In this document: one piece after another, positions 16,911 through 26,141 of the stretch
How positions within the stretch are numbered: position 1 is the stretch's first letter
Layout: every line of letters begins with the position of its first letter
Assembly: GCF_963664555.1 (NCBI RefSeq)
Contig: NZ_OY761461.1
Span: 186,001 to 250,000 of the forward strand
Length of the DNA: 64,000 nucleotides
From: Labilibaculum sp.
Lineage (GTDB): Bacteria; Bacteroidota; Bacteroidia; Bacteroidales; Marinifilaceae
Direction of reading: 5' to 3'
The notes under the pieces: model-generated
The model's database searches: none
Seen by the model: only the letters and a program-made list of their open reading frames with translations
What the model was told of the DNA's origin: nothing
Translations under genes and position numbers: made by a program

Positions 16911-19135
16911 TTGCCGAGTTCCAGCTGATTTTTCACCAACTGATAATAAGTTCCCTTCAATTTTGTTAAATCAGTATGAGTTCCTTCCTCAACAATTTTT
17001 CCTTTATCCAGAACAATTATTTTATCGGCACTACGAACAGTACTTAAGCGATGAGCCACAACAACAACAGTTCTTCCTTTATTGAACTCCTCCAGATTGT
17101 TCATGATTGCCTTTTCGTTGTTTGCATCCAAGGCATTGGTTGCTTCATCGAAAAACAAAAATTTTGGGTTTTTATAGACTGCCCTGGCAATTAAAATCCG
17201 TTGCTTTTGCCCTTGGCTTAAACCATGACCATTGGCACCAATTCGTGTATTGTAGCGCAACGGCAAACTTTCAATAAACAGATCGATACAGGCAACCTGA
17301 ACCGCATACAACAATCTCTTTTTATCAATATTCTCCACTCCAACGGCAATGTTTTTGGCGATGGTATCCGAAAAGATAAAACCATCCTGCATCACCACAC
17401 CACAATTCTGCCGCCACATGGCTGAGCTGTAATTTTCGAGACTAACTCCGCCCAAGGAAATTCTTCCTTTTGTAGTTGGATAAAATCCCAACATCAGCTT
17501 AATTAAAGTGGTTTTTCCACTACCCGATGCACCAACAATTGCAGTGGTTTTTCCATCTTCTATCTTCAAATTAACATCATCCAAAACCATTTCGGAATGT
17601 GGACCTTCGTACTGAAAGAATACCTTTTCGATGTCAATGGCCTTTTCTTCGGGAATCTCTGTTAAGCGATCCTCATTTGGCATTTCTTCCTCCTTCATCT
17701 CGTGAATTTCACCCAAACGCTCGAGCGAAATTTTAGCATCCTGCCACGAATGAATAAACTGCACCAAATTATCAAGCGGGGAATTCAATTGACCCAAAAT
17801 GTACGACACCGCCAACATCATACCCAAAGTCATGCCGCCATCGAGTACCGACTTGGCCGCTAAAAAGGTGATGATGATATTCTTAGTTTCGTTGAAAAAA
17901 ATAGAACCGGAAACCTGATACTGATTCAAAGCCAAACCTTTGGTTCTCACCTTAAACAATTCAGCCTGTATTTGCTCCCACTCCCAACGCTTTTGTTTCT
18001 CACAGTTGTTCAGCTTAATTTCCTGCATTCCGGTAATTAACTGAACCAATGAATTCTGATTGTTCGATAACTGAGCGAATCGTTTCCCATCCAATTCTCG
18101 ACGTTTTCGCAGAAAAAGATTCACCCATATTAGATACAAAACCGATCCAATTACAAAAACAAAAAAGATTTGCATGTCGTAAATGGCTAAAACAATTCCA
18201 AAAATCACCAGATTGACCATCGAAAACAGGATGCTTAAGGTTGATGATGTAAGGAAACTTTCGATTCGGGTATGATCCTGTATCCGCTGCAATAAATCAC
18301 CGATCATTTTAATATCGAAAAAGCCAATGGGCAATTTCATCAACTTGATTAAAAAGTCGGATATTAATGAGATGTTTATTCGTGTTGAGATGTGCAAAAG
18401 TATCCAGCTTCGGATGAATTCCACCGACATTCGAGAGATAAACAGCACTAATTGAGCAATTAAAACCAAATAGATAAAACTCAGGTTTTGCGTATTGATA
18501 CCTACATCGACTATGGATTGGGTAAGGAATGGAAAAATCAGTTGCAGCATACTCCCAAACAACATTCCCAGTGCCAATTGCACCAAAAACTTATGGTACG
18601 GCCTTAGATATTTTAACAGAAAACCAATGCTCTTTTTGTTGGAAATATCCTCGTCGCCCTGCGCGTAAAAATCGGGTGTGGTTTCCACCAACAAACACAA
18701 GCCTTTCAGTTCCCCCTGACTTTGTGTACTTGCCCACGACTTAATAAATTCCTCTTTGGTAAACTTTAGCAATCCAGATGCCGGATCGGCAACATGAACC
18801 GTTGTTGTCTTCTTTTTTACCTCGATTTTGTGCACCACCACAAAATGATTTTGCCCCCAATGGCAAATAGCCGGAAGCGTAGCATCATCCTGTAACTGCT
18901 CGTAGCTAATGCGAACGCCCATGGTGCGCAGGCCAATACTTTCAGCCGCATCAGCAATGCCCAACATCGAAACTCCCTCGCGGGTAATGTGCGATTTATC
19001 ACGTAAGGACTGTAGACTGAAGTTTTTACCAAAATGTGAGGCAATCATGCGCAGGCAAGTCGGGCCACAATCCATGGCATCCAATTGGCGGAAATGGGGG
19101 AATTTTTTCTTCAAGGCAGAATGGTAGTTAGTCAA
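16907..19135 (-). CDS. C39 peptidase-containing ABC transporter (double-glycine peptide exporter)
   Basis: 742 residues in three parts. The N-terminal C39 cysteine protease (about 10-135) has catalytic Cys23 in MDCGPTCL, His97 in HWGQNHFVVV and Asp117 in ADPASG. A six-helix ABC membrane domain spans about 165-450. The ATPase has Walker A GASGSGKTT (about 535), signature LSQGQKQR and Walker B FLFFDEATNALD. This family cleaves leaders after Gly-Gly and exports the mature peptide. The HlyD partner is downstream. No leader peptide gene adjoins it, but five double-glycine peptide genes lie about 13.4 kb away at 32.6-33.4 kb; that link is inferred. Confidence 0.94.
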   Translation of the reverse strand: MTNYHSALKKKFPHFRQLDAMDCGPTCLRMIASHFGKNFSLQSLRDKSHITREGVSMLGIADAAESIGLRTMGVRISYEQLQDDATLPAICHWGQNHFVVVHKIEVKKKTTTVHVADPASGLLKFTKEEFIKSWASTQSQGELKGLCLLVETTPDFYAQGDEDISNKKSIGFLLKYLRPYHKFLVQLALGMLFGSMLQLIFPFLTQSIVDVGINTQNLSFIYLVLIAQLVLFISRMSVEFIRSWILLHISTRINISLISDFLIKLMKLPIGFFDIKMIGDLLQRIQDHTRIESFLTSSTLSILFSMVNLVIFGIVLAIYDMQIFFVFVIGSVLYLIWVNLFLRKRRELDGKRFAQLSNNQNSLVQLITGMQEIKLNNCEKQKRWEWEQIQAELFKVRTKGLALNQYQVSGSIFFNETKNIIITFLAAKSVLDGGMTLGMMLAVSYILGQLNSPLDNLVQFIHSWQDAKISLERLGEIHEMKEEEMPNEDRLTEIPEEKAIDIEKVFFQYEGPHSEMVLDDVNLKIEDGKTTAIVGASGSGKTTLIKLMLGFYPTTKGRISLGGVSLENYSSAMWRQNCGVVMQDGFIFSDTIAKNIAVGVENIDKKRLLYAVQVACIDLFIESLPLRYNTRIGANGHGLSQGQKQRILIARAVYKNPKFLFFDEATNALDANNEKAIMNNLEEFNKGRTVVVVAHRLSTVRSADKIIVLDKGKIVEEGTHTDLTKLKGTYYQLVKNQLELGN

Positions 19136-19281
19136 TTTATTATAGTCAAGCTAAAAATAGGGAAAATTGTTGGAATGGACTAAACAGTCGATTTATATTA
19201 ATCTTTACTACAATTTAAATTCGAAAAATTTATTTTTATGCTCATCCCAATTGTAAGAATCCTTTAGATGCATTTCTGTGC

Positions 19282-20630
19282 CTACTTACTGTGACTTTTA
19301 ATGTATTCCAAACACTTCTCCAGAACAGGATCTCCGCCTTTCATAAACTCACTCGCAAAAAAAAGGTATCGAAATATCCGGATTTAAAATTCCCTCTTCA
19401 GCCTTTGTATACTCAAAATTCTCTACCGTAGAAATTGTGAAAAAGGAATTATCTCTCTCTGCTGTAATTGTCTCCCCATAATTTAAGGCATTATGGGCAA
19501 GAGGTTCTCCAACCAGCAAACCAATTTTATTATACTGTATCACATTAGCAAAAGTAGCTGCCATCGATGCTGTCTGCTGACTTATCAAAACGTAATAATT
19601 AAAATCCCCTTTATATATTGAACTATCCAGTGGGCACTCCTTCACAATAAGAGAATCCGGCAAGTCAACCAATCTTCCAAAATCATCTTCCGTGTAAGAA
19701 TAATCTTTATAGGTGGCTTTAGATACTTTTAATTTAACGCCTGACTGATAAGGAATCTTTTTTATTATTCGATAGTAATGAAAACAATTCATCAAAGTGA
19801 TCACCACTCCCTCCGGGATTTTTTCTAATATCAATAATAACATTTTTGTACCCCTCTTTTTTCACCTTATCAAGGTAACGCCCTAAGCATTTTACCAAAT
19901 ACTTATTGTAATCGAAATTGTTGATACTAAAATATCCCGTCTTGTTTTTGTCAATTATTTTTTCCTCGATATCCCCATATAATTTTGGAAAAAAACCATT
20001 ATCCATAGGTATTCCTTTAATAAAGATCTCTTTACGTTGATTATTCCGAACCAACTTAATACTATAATCAGAAGCAAAACTGAAATGATGAAAAGTCTGC
20101 AAGGCGTAACCGGACATATAACGATCGCGATACGAACTTTCCAAATAACTAACTGCATCAACATTATTAATACTTAATATTCGATCTCCAGAATAAATTT
20201 TTTCATCAAAACTCTTATCAATAAGCAGGGTATCCGAAATACTAATCAAGGTAAAAGGCAATGCCTTTATCTTCTTCATTTTCACTTTTAAAGTACCCGT
20301 TTTCCCTAGTACAGGAATAAACCGTAAATGAGGATCTTCAAAAGTAACTCTATCCAATAACTTTCTTCTAATCAGTGTTTTTTCAGTTTCCATAATTGGT
20401 TCCAAAGGCAATTCTTTTGCAATCACTTCGATTAAAGAATCCCATTCCCTCTCAGGAAAGGAGTTAAAAGGATTTGGGTGATAGCTTTTTAAAGCCTCTT
20501 TATCTTTAATCAGTTGCTCTTTGGTTAATAATGATTTCGGATTTGGGATTGCTAAGGAGTAGTTGGATTGTGAAATTCCTTTGCTGATAATTGCTATCAA
20601 TACGAAAGCAAGTAGTAGTATTTTTTTCAT
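19282..20630 (-). pseudogene. S41 family C-terminal-processing peptidase, interrupted by two frameshifts
   Basis: Read through, this is an exported S41 protease: signal peptide MKKILLLAFVLIAIISKGIS, a PDZ-like region (SGDRILSINNVDA) and the fold segment NVIIDIRKNPGGSGDHF. The catalytic Ser region reads LISQQTASMAATFAN. The frame breaks near 19757-19763 in an A-run (minus strand AATAATAAAAAAGATTCC; losing one A restores KKIPYQSG). It breaks again at 19362-19369 in a T8 run: losing one T restores an ending with GGDPVLEKCLEYIKSHSK and a stop at 19282-19284, the usual S41 C-terminus. Both breaks are homopolymer indels, so either a decaying gene or sequencing error. Confidence 0.8.
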
Positions 20631-20646
20631 ATTATTTTTTCGATAG

Positions 20647-20666
20647 AGACGTTGCATGCAACGTCT
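20647..20666. repeat. REP-like perfect 20-bp palindrome downstream of the RAYT gene
   Basis: AGACGTTGCATGCAACGTCT is a perfect palindrome. Identical or partial copies occur inside the adjacent RAYT gene at 20947-21009. Such palindromes are the usual partners of RAYT transposases. It also lies just before the signal peptide of the S41 gene. Confidence 0.75.
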
Positions 20667-20689
20667 GTACTACATCTGTACGGTAGAAA

Positions 20690-21286
20690 TTATTCATTAA
20701 ATTTATCCTCGCCCCATTTCCGGGGATTATTATTGATATAATTTTCAATTCGATGGTATTCCTGATCATCGCGAATGATGTGATCGTGAAATCGTTCCTG
20801 CCATTCGAAATCGGGATCTGTTTTTCGCGCCTCTTTTGTTACAGCCGATTTGTAGGATCGGAGGATGCTGGCCAATGATCCTTTTTTGGGGAATATGGCC
20901 GCCATTTTTTCATTTTTGGAATCTGATTCATTCCGCACATCCTGTACAGACGTTGCATGCAATCCATTGTATACAGACGTTGCATGTACAGACGTTGCAT
21001 GCAACGTCTCTTCAGAATTAAATATTTCAATAATACCATGCACATGATTGGGCATCACCACAAATGCGTGCAATTTTGCGAATGGAAAATGATCGGGAAT
21101 CCCACACCAAAATTGATGGGCCAGCTTCCCAATTTCAGACAATTCCATTTTCTGATCAGTAATAGAACCAAAAAACAGTTGCTTTTTATAGGTGCAGATG
21201 GTCACAAAATAGCTGCCTTCGTTGGAATAATTCCACCACACAGCACGTGCCGGGGGAATGCGGTATTTGTTTTGAAATTTTTTCAT
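20690..21286 (-). CDS. REP-associated tyrosine transposase (RAYT, Y1_Tnp/IS200-like)
   Basis: 198 residues. It has FVTICTYKKQLFFG at the N-terminus, the metal-binding HxH in VVMPNHVHGII (about residues 73-83), a candidate catalytic Tyr in ILRSYKSAVTKEA and the typical C-terminal EWQERFHDHIIRDDQEYHRI and NNPRKW. RAYTs mobilise or maintain short REP palindromes. Between the HxH and the Tyr the protein contains an in-frame stretch with three copies of HATSV, encoded by REP palindromes within the gene. Such an insertion lies in a loop and may be tolerated. No terminal repeats of a full IS are seen. Confidence 0.9.
   Translation of the reverse strand: MKKFQNKYRIPPARAVWWNYSNEGSYFVTICTYKKQLFFGSITDQKMELSEIGKLAHQFWCGIPDHFPFAKLHAFVVMPNHVHGIIEIFNSEETLHATSVHATSVYNGLHATSVQDVRNESDSKNEKMAAIFPKKGSLASILRSYKSAVTKEARKTDPDFEWQERFHDHIIRDDQEYHRIENYINNNPRKWGEDKFNE
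20946..21009. repeat. REP palindromes inside the RAYT coding sequence
   Basis: Three copies of the CAGACGTTGCATG core begin at 20947, 20974 and 20989. The last is the complete AGACGTTGCATGCAACGTCT palindrome (20990-21009), identical to that at 20647-20666. In the RAYT frame they encode LHATSV repeats. Confidence 0.75.
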
Positions 21287-21339
21287 GCTCTCAATTTTTG
21301 TTTCCTAATTCTGCCAAAAAGCCCCATTCTATTGGCCCT

Positions 21340-21446
21340 TCTGTTCTGGGAGTCGCCCTTCGCATAAAGGAGGCCTCCCTTCGTGCCTGGGAGGCCTCCT
21401 TCGCAATAGTTATCCAAATCTTCGGGTCTGTGACCCGTCCTTCGCA
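21340..21446. repeat. GC-rich palindrome cluster upstream of the RAYT gene
   Basis: Two copies of the palindrome GGAGGCCTCC (21369-21378 and 21390-21399) sit among repeated CCTTCG tetraloop-like spacers. A further GGGTCTGTGACCC stem lies at about 21424-21436. This differs from the GACGTTGC palindrome. It may be a second REP type, or a chain of hairpins separating the RAYT gene from its upstream neighbour. Confidence 0.5.
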
Positions 21447-21479
21447 AAAGTAAGCGCTCTTCCCGGGGCTTTCAGAAGC

Positions 21480-22223
21480 TTAGGCCTCCTCTTCCACCTT
21501 CTTTTCTCTGGCTTCTCTTAGTTTTCGAAAGTAGGCACTGGCATACTGCTCCAACCGCACTTCATCTTTCCAGAAAACAAAACGCCCTGCTTCGCGAATG
21601 GCATCAACGGCTTGTTTTACATGGGTAAAGGCACGGTCGCGCATCTCTTTTGCAGGTTTGTCGTTATCTACTCTGGCACCGTTCACCTTAGCCAGCAGTG
21701 CTCCACATATATCCGATAACTCAGAGGCTCTTTCGAGTTTTTCCATTGGGTAATTCACTCCCGCCAAAGGCTCTGGATTGTTTGTTCCCAGCATGGCCAA
21801 ATCCGAAAGATCCTGAACCATATCAGCATTCCCGTATCCTTCGGCAATCCGGTTCACAACATCCATTAATCTAGGATTCTTACGATAAGCATACCTGCTA
21901 AAATGCAAAAGCTCATCGCGCAATTCAAAAGCCTCAACTGAGAGGCTCTTCCATTGCTCCTCTGCATCCGAATTCTCCGTTTGCACCTGTACCCAAACTG
22001 TTTGTGCATAACGCAGGCCTCCGGCCCGAATTGGCAGATCGTCGATTAAACTCACATCCAAATCCGAAGTAGCTAACAATTCCCGATCCTTGTCGGCTAT
22101 TACCGATAAATCCATGGCTTCATCTATGACAATATCCACAGGCTGATTGGGTTCTTTAATCTCATTTTTAGCAGAGGCTAAATACATTGGTTTTAAACTT
22201 TCAAAATTCTCTTTATTACTCAT
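21480..22223 (-). CDS. Hypothetical helical protein
   Basis: 247 residues from the ATG at 22223 (MSNKENFESLKPMYLASAKN). The frame extends 30 codons further upstream through low-complexity sequence that I do not think is coding. It has no signal peptide or membrane helix. It begins with an acidic region (about 20-60), then mostly amphipathic helices, and ends in a charged KLREAREKKVEEEA tail. I recognise no domain. The 3' end is next to the GC-rich palindrome cluster and the RAYT gene, so it is the nearest stable gene to that mobile segment. Function unknown. Confidence 0.62.
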   Translation of the reverse strand: MSNKENFESLKPMYLASAKNEIKEPNQPVDIVIDEAMDLSVIADKDRELLATSDLDVSLIDDLPIRAGGLRYAQTVWVQVQTENSDAEEQWKSLSVEAFELRDELLHFSRYAYRKNPRLMDVVNRIAEGYGNADMVQDLSDLAMLGTNNPEPLAGVNYPMEKLERASELSDICGALLAKVNGARVDNDKPAKEMRDRAFTHVKQAVDAIREAGRFVFWKDEVRLEQYASAYFRKLREAREKKVEEEA

Positions 22224-22427
22224 TACTAAGTGGGTTTTAGGGTTAAAAAAGAAAACAATTTGTTTGTAACTATTAAAAAAGATTACTGAAAGTAAATATA
22301 TTGTCAGATTCATCCAAATAAAAAACGTGAATTAATGTTAATTAAACATGCTGTTATGGATTAACAATAGCAAAAAACGAGTGTTAATAATACTTCCAGA
22401 TACCAATCGCTTCCCCAAAAAAATGAT

Positions 22428-22462
22428 GTAAAAAACCCCATCCGGACGAACCAGATGGGGTT
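22428..22462 (-). terminator. Terminator of the Crp/Fnr-type regulator gene
   Basis: On the minus strand the stem AACCCCATC / GATGGGGTT (22434-22442 with 22454-22462) is followed by a T-run, about 23 bases past the regulator stop. Confidence 0.8.
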
Positions 22463-22484
22463 GAAATATTATTGCAAACAGGGA

Positions 22485-23189
22485 TTACAAAATTCCGCCG
22501 ACTTTTTTAAGTGCTTTGGTATTTAGTATTTTTATTTTTCGGCCATTTAGTTCAATTAGTTTGTCTGATTTAAACTCCGATAACAAACGTATTACCGATT
22601 CGGTTGCTGTTCCTACCATATTGGCCAATTCTTCGCGTGTGAGGGCAATTTTTAAAGTGCCATCCTCGGTAGATCCAAAAGCTGTTTCCAATTGAATTAA
22701 AATCTCGGCCAAACGTTCCCGTACCGTTTTTTGAGCAATATCAGTAATGTAATCATTTGCCTCATCCAGTTCTTTGCATGTAAGTTGAATTAATTCCATC
22801 GCAAAATTGGAGTTCTCTTGAATTAGTTTGGTTAAAACATTACCAGGGATGAAACAAACAGTGGCATCTTCAATCACTTTAGCTGAAGTGCATGCCCGCT
22901 CCTGACTCAGCACAGAACGAAAACCGATTAAATCGCCGGGCTTTGCAAAACGAATAATTTGTTCCTTCCCTTCCAATCCTGTTTTAAATACTTTTAAAAC
23001 ACCCGAAAATAGAAAGTAACATCCTTTCGCGGAATCACCCTCAGAATAAATAATACTACCTCTTTTATAGAAATGTACATCTTCACCCCAAAATAAAAGA
23101 TTCATATCTTCTACCTTCAAATTTTGAAATCTTTCACCGAACTTCTCGGCCAATTGATTGCAATTTGGAAGAATTGGATTCTGCTTCAT
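22485..23189 (-). CDS. Crp/Fnr family transcriptional regulator
   Basis: 234 residues: a cyclic-nucleotide-binding-type beta barrel (about 30-140, with YKRGSIIYSEGDSAKGCYFL and FAKPGDLIGFRSVLSQE), a dimer helix, and a Crp-type winged helix (about 165-225). The recognition region reads LTREELANMVGTATESVIRLLSEF. The N-terminus has Cys10 but not the four-cysteine Fe-S cluster of classic Fnr. It is divergently transcribed from the OsmC gene with 214 bases between, so that gene is a likely target. The ligand is unknown. Confidence 0.9.
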   Translation of the reverse strand: MKQNPILPNCNQLAEKFGERFQNLKVEDMNLLFWGEDVHFYKRGSIIYSEGDSAKGCYFLFSGVLKVFKTGLEGKEQIIRFAKPGDLIGFRSVLSQERACTSAKVIEDATVCFIPGNVLTKLIQENSNFAMELIQLTCKELDEANDYITDIAQKTVRERLAEILIQLETAFGSTEDGTLKIALTREELANMVGTATESVIRLLSEFKSDKLIELNGRKIKILNTKALKKVGGIL

Positions 23190-23403
23190 TAAAAATTATA
23201 TTAAAACTGAAATCAATACTACTAACTCAATAATAATTCCTTCAGTAGAACCTCAAGGCGAAATAAACTTTTTAAAAAATTTATTTGGTTCGAAGGGTTT
23301 TTCCTACTTTTATTACAAATCACGTTCAATTTGTAATCAGGTCAAATATACAAATTTAAGTTTTACTTATCCAAAAGGTTAAAAGACTAAAAACACTGCA
23401 ATT

Positions 23404-23823
23404 ATGAAGCACAAAGTAGAATTATCGTGGCTGGGAAACCTGGCTTACGAAACAAATATGGATGGTCATAAAATGATTACCGACGCCGGAACCGAAGTGG
23501 GTGGTGAAGACAAAGGATTCCGCCCCAAAAAGCTAATGTTAACAGCTTTAGCGGGATGTACGGGCATCGACACGGCATTAATTGTAAAGAAAATGAGGCT
23601 CGACATCCGGGATATTAAAGTTTCTGTTGAAGGAGAGTTAACCGAAACTCAGCCTACTTACTATAAAAACATGCACATTACTTATGAATTCTTTGGCAAG
23701 GATCTTCCCCGTAAAAAATTGGAGCGGGCGGTTAAAATATCCGAAGAATCGCAATGTGGGGTAAGCGCTTTATACAAGCAGGTAATTCCTGTTACATCAG
23801 AGATTATTTATCATGAGGAGTGA
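23404..23823 (+). CDS. OsmC/Ohr family peroxiredoxin-like protein
   Basis: 139 residues with the two redox cysteines of the family: Cys52 in ALAGCTGID and Cys118 in SEESQCGVSALY. The OsmC fold reduces organic hydroperoxides through these thiols in the cytoplasm. The family's helix segment PKKLMLTALAGC is clear. It sits alone, divergent from the Crp/Fnr regulator. The terminator at 23970-24004 lies downstream. Confidence 0.9.
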   Translation: MKHKVELSWLGNLAYETNMDGHKMITDAGTEVGGEDKGFRPKKLMLTALAGCTGIDTALIVKKMRLDIRDIKVSVEGELTETQPTYYKNMHITYEFFGKDLPRKKLERAVKISEESQCGVSALYKQVIPVTSEIIYHEE

Positions 23824-24063
23824 GAAAGTCTTGAAAAGTCTGGAAAGGTCGAAGAGTCCAATAGTCGAAAGGTCAAACAGTACGTAGTTTTCTATTGAAA
23901 AGCTGCAATTTCAAAAGAACAACTCCTTTATTATTTGCCCTGTGGCTTTAGCCCTGGGATTAATGAAATAAAAAAGTGCCTCCCGCAATGGAAGGCACTT
24001 TTTTGTATTTATATCGGTGTAAGAGAATCTTATGTCTCACATCTAAAATCTCATATCTAATTT
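23824..24063. other. Intergenic region, 240 bp, with short degenerate repeats and a bidirectional terminator
   Basis: After the OsmC stop there are degenerate repeats of GAAAGTCT / AAAGGTCGAA type (23824-23885). TCTCACATCTAAAATCTCATATCTAA-like direct repeats lie next to pheS (24030-24062). No gene is visible. Confidence 0.5.
23970..24004. terminator. Bidirectional terminator between convergent osmC-like gene and pheS
   Basis: The stem AAGTGCCT / AGGCACTT has A-run and T-run flanks on both sides, so it can end transcripts in both directions. Confidence 0.85.
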
Positions 24064-25086
24064 CTAGAATCCTGCCGCAGAAAACTGCTCCAAAAAGCGA
24101 ATGTCGTTCTCGAAGAACAAACGAAGATCTTTAATACCGTATTTCAGCATGGTGATTCTTTCGATTCCCATTCCCAAGGCAAAGCCTGTGTATTTTTTAT
24201 TATCGATTCCGTTTAATTCCAAAACATTTGGATCAACCATACCGCAACCCAAAATCTCTAACCAACCGGTTCCTTTGCACACATTACAGCCTTTTCCGCC
24301 ACAAAGTGAACAGGTAACATCCACCTCGGCCGATGGCTCGGTAAACGGGAAATAGGATGGTCGTAATCGAATTTCGGTTTTCTCTCCAAAAAATTCTTTG
24401 GCAAAATAAGTCAGTGTTTGTTTTAAATCTGCAAATGAAACGTTCTCATCGATATACAAACACTCAATTTGGTGAAAAATACAATGTGCACGTGCCGAAA
24501 TAGCTTCGTTACGGAAAACACGTCCCGGCGTTAAACAACGAATCGGCAATTCCATTTCAGACATATCATGTGCCTGAACCGAAGAAGTATGTGTGCGCAA
24601 AATTACGTCCGGATTTTTCTCGATAAAGAAAGTATCCTGCATATCGCGGGCAGGATGTTCTTCCGGAAAATTTAAAGCCGAAAAATTATGCCAGTCATCT
24701 TCAATCTCCGGACCTTCGGAAATAGTAAATCCCAAACGGGAGAAGATCTCTGTGATTTCATTTTTCACCAAAGAAAGCGGATGGCGCGAGCCCAACTTAA
24801 CCGGATCACCCGATAAAGTCAAATCCAAACCTGATTTTCCAAAATCAAGATTGGTAAAATTATCTTTAAGGGAATTTACTATATCCAATGCAGTTGTCTT
24901 CAACTCATTAAGCGCTTGACCAACAGCCTTTTTCTGATCGTTTGGAACATCTTTAAAATCTGCAAACAAAACAGCAATACTACCTTTCTTACTAAGGTGT
25001 TTGATTCTAAATTGTTCAACTTCCTCTAGTGTAGTTGCCGAAAATCCATTCAGCTCCTCAAGTAAATTCTTTATTTTGTCTAACAT
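24064..25086 (-). CDS. pheS: Phenylalanine-tRNA ligase alpha subunit
   Basis: 340 residues from the ATG at 25086 (MLDKIKNLLEELN); the frame opens 11 codons earlier but this start fits the usual length. It has an N-terminal coiled coil (1-90), then the class II catalytic core: motif 2 FRNEAISARAHCIFHQIECL, a cysteine cluster CSLCGGKGCNVCKGTGW, and motif 3 ALGMGIERITML. It charges tRNA-Phe as an alpha2beta2 enzyme with PheT, which is not in this window. Confidence 0.97.
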   Translation of the reverse strand: MLDKIKNLLEELNGFSATTLEEVEQFRIKHLSKKGSIAVLFADFKDVPNDQKKAVGQALNELKTTALDIVNSLKDNFTNLDFGKSGLDLTLSGDPVKLGSRHPLSLVKNEITEIFSRLGFTISEGPEIEDDWHNFSALNFPEEHPARDMQDTFFIEKNPDVILRTHTSSVQAHDMSEMELPIRCLTPGRVFRNEAISARAHCIFHQIECLYIDENVSFADLKQTLTYFAKEFFGEKTEIRLRPSYFPFTEPSAEVDVTCSLCGGKGCNVCKGTGWLEILGCGMVDPNVLELNGIDNKKYTGFALGMGIERITMLKYGIKDLRLFFENDIRFLEQFSAAGF

Positions 25087-25206
25087 ATTTTTAATCTTTT
25101 GAAATCCAATAGTCGGCAAAGTTACAAAAAGTTTTTTCTCCTTGTTACTGAGGATTCTATTTTAGCCGGAAGATTCCATAATAATTTAAACAGATCTCAC
25201 TAATCT

Positions 25207-26031
25207 CTAGTATTCCAAAATTTTTACATTCATTTTAACGTCCCGAAAAGGCCGGTCATTTGCATCCGTTTTAAGGTTTACAATTTTATCCAAAACATCC
25301 AACCCTTCTATCACTTCCCCAAAAACAGTGTAATTACCATCAAGATGCGGAACTCCGCCGACCGTTGTATAAGCTTTACGACGAGCCTCAGAGAATTCAA
25401 GTCTCTGATTGGAGCTATTGTATTCAAATTCGATTGACTCCTTAATTGTTTTCGCAATGGCTCTGAATTCTTCCACTTTATCAGCTTTTTTTAAAGAATC
25501 AAGCAACTCCCGTTTACCAGGTGTTAAAAACTTTTTTACAATTCGCTTTCGCAAAGGAATATTCACTTCTTTTTCCATCAGGCTCAGTTCCTCATCCGTA
25601 AACACTCTTCCATGAGCAATATAAAACTGAGAAATATCTGATTCCTTAAAAATATTTACCTTATCCGGCTTTCTTGGTGCAGCAATTGCACCCTTTTTAT
25701 GAAAGTATTTAGGATTAAATTCTGATTCGATGGTTCTGTTCGAACTGCCGTAACCTATCATTTTTCCTGCCGGCGCATTTCTGGAATCCTGCGATCCGCC
25801 CTGAGCCACAAACCCCTTTATTACACGATAAAACAGCGTTCCATCAAAATGCCCGTTTTCAATTAACTGCAGAAAATTTTGCCTGTGCTTTGGAGTTTCC
25901 TTGTACAACATCAATTTAATATTGCCCATATTGGTCTCTATTAAAATAATTGAGTTGGTGGTTTGTCCAAATGACAGGTTCGTTATTAGCAGAATTGCAA
26001 TTCCAAATAGGACTTTCTTACCAAATTTCAT
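25207..26031 (-). CDS. Exported cyclophilin-type peptidyl-prolyl isomerase with helical insert
   Basis: 274 residues with a signal peptide (MKFGKKVLFGIAILLITNLSFG). It has the cyclophilin blocks ETPKHRQNFLQLIENGHFDG, TLFYRVIKGFVAQGG (active-site Arg in FYRVI), SQFYIAHG and GNYTVFGEVIEGLDVLDKI. A charged helical insert of about 75 residues separates the FYIAHG strand from the final VFGEV part. It would catalyse proline isomerisation in the periplasm. It is a paralogue of the next gene, with the same insert position. Confidence 0.92.
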   Translation of the reverse strand: MKFGKKVLFGIAILLITNLSFGQTTNSIILIETNMGNIKLMLYKETPKHRQNFLQLIENGHFDGTLFYRVIKGFVAQGGSQDSRNAPAGKMIGYGSSNRTIESEFNPKYFHKKGAIAAPRKPDKVNIFKESDISQFYIAHGRVFTDEELSLMEKEVNIPLRKRIVKKFLTPGKRELLDSLKKADKVEEFRAIAKTIKESIEFEYNSSNQRLEFSEARRKAYTTVGGVPHLDGNYTVFGEVIEGLDVLDKIVNLKTDANDRPFRDVKMNVKILEY

Positions 26032-26084
26032 TCAACGATATCTTTTTAAATTTGGACTAAGATAAATAGCCAGAGTTTGAAAGC

Positions 26085-26118
26085 CAAAAAAAAAGCTTCG
26101 CAATATATTACGAAGCTT
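26085..26118 (-). terminator. Terminator of the second cyclophilin gene
   Basis: The stem AAGCTTCG / CGAAGCTT (26093-26100 with 26111-26118) is followed on the minus strand by a T-run, downstream of the gene ending at 26142. Confidence 0.85.
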
Positions 26119-26141
26119 CCATTTACAACATGTAATGTTGT

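Noticed and set aside
20836..21367. Plus-strand reading frames over the RAYT gene
   Set aside because: They are antisense shadows of the RAYT, caused partly by palindromic REP sequence.
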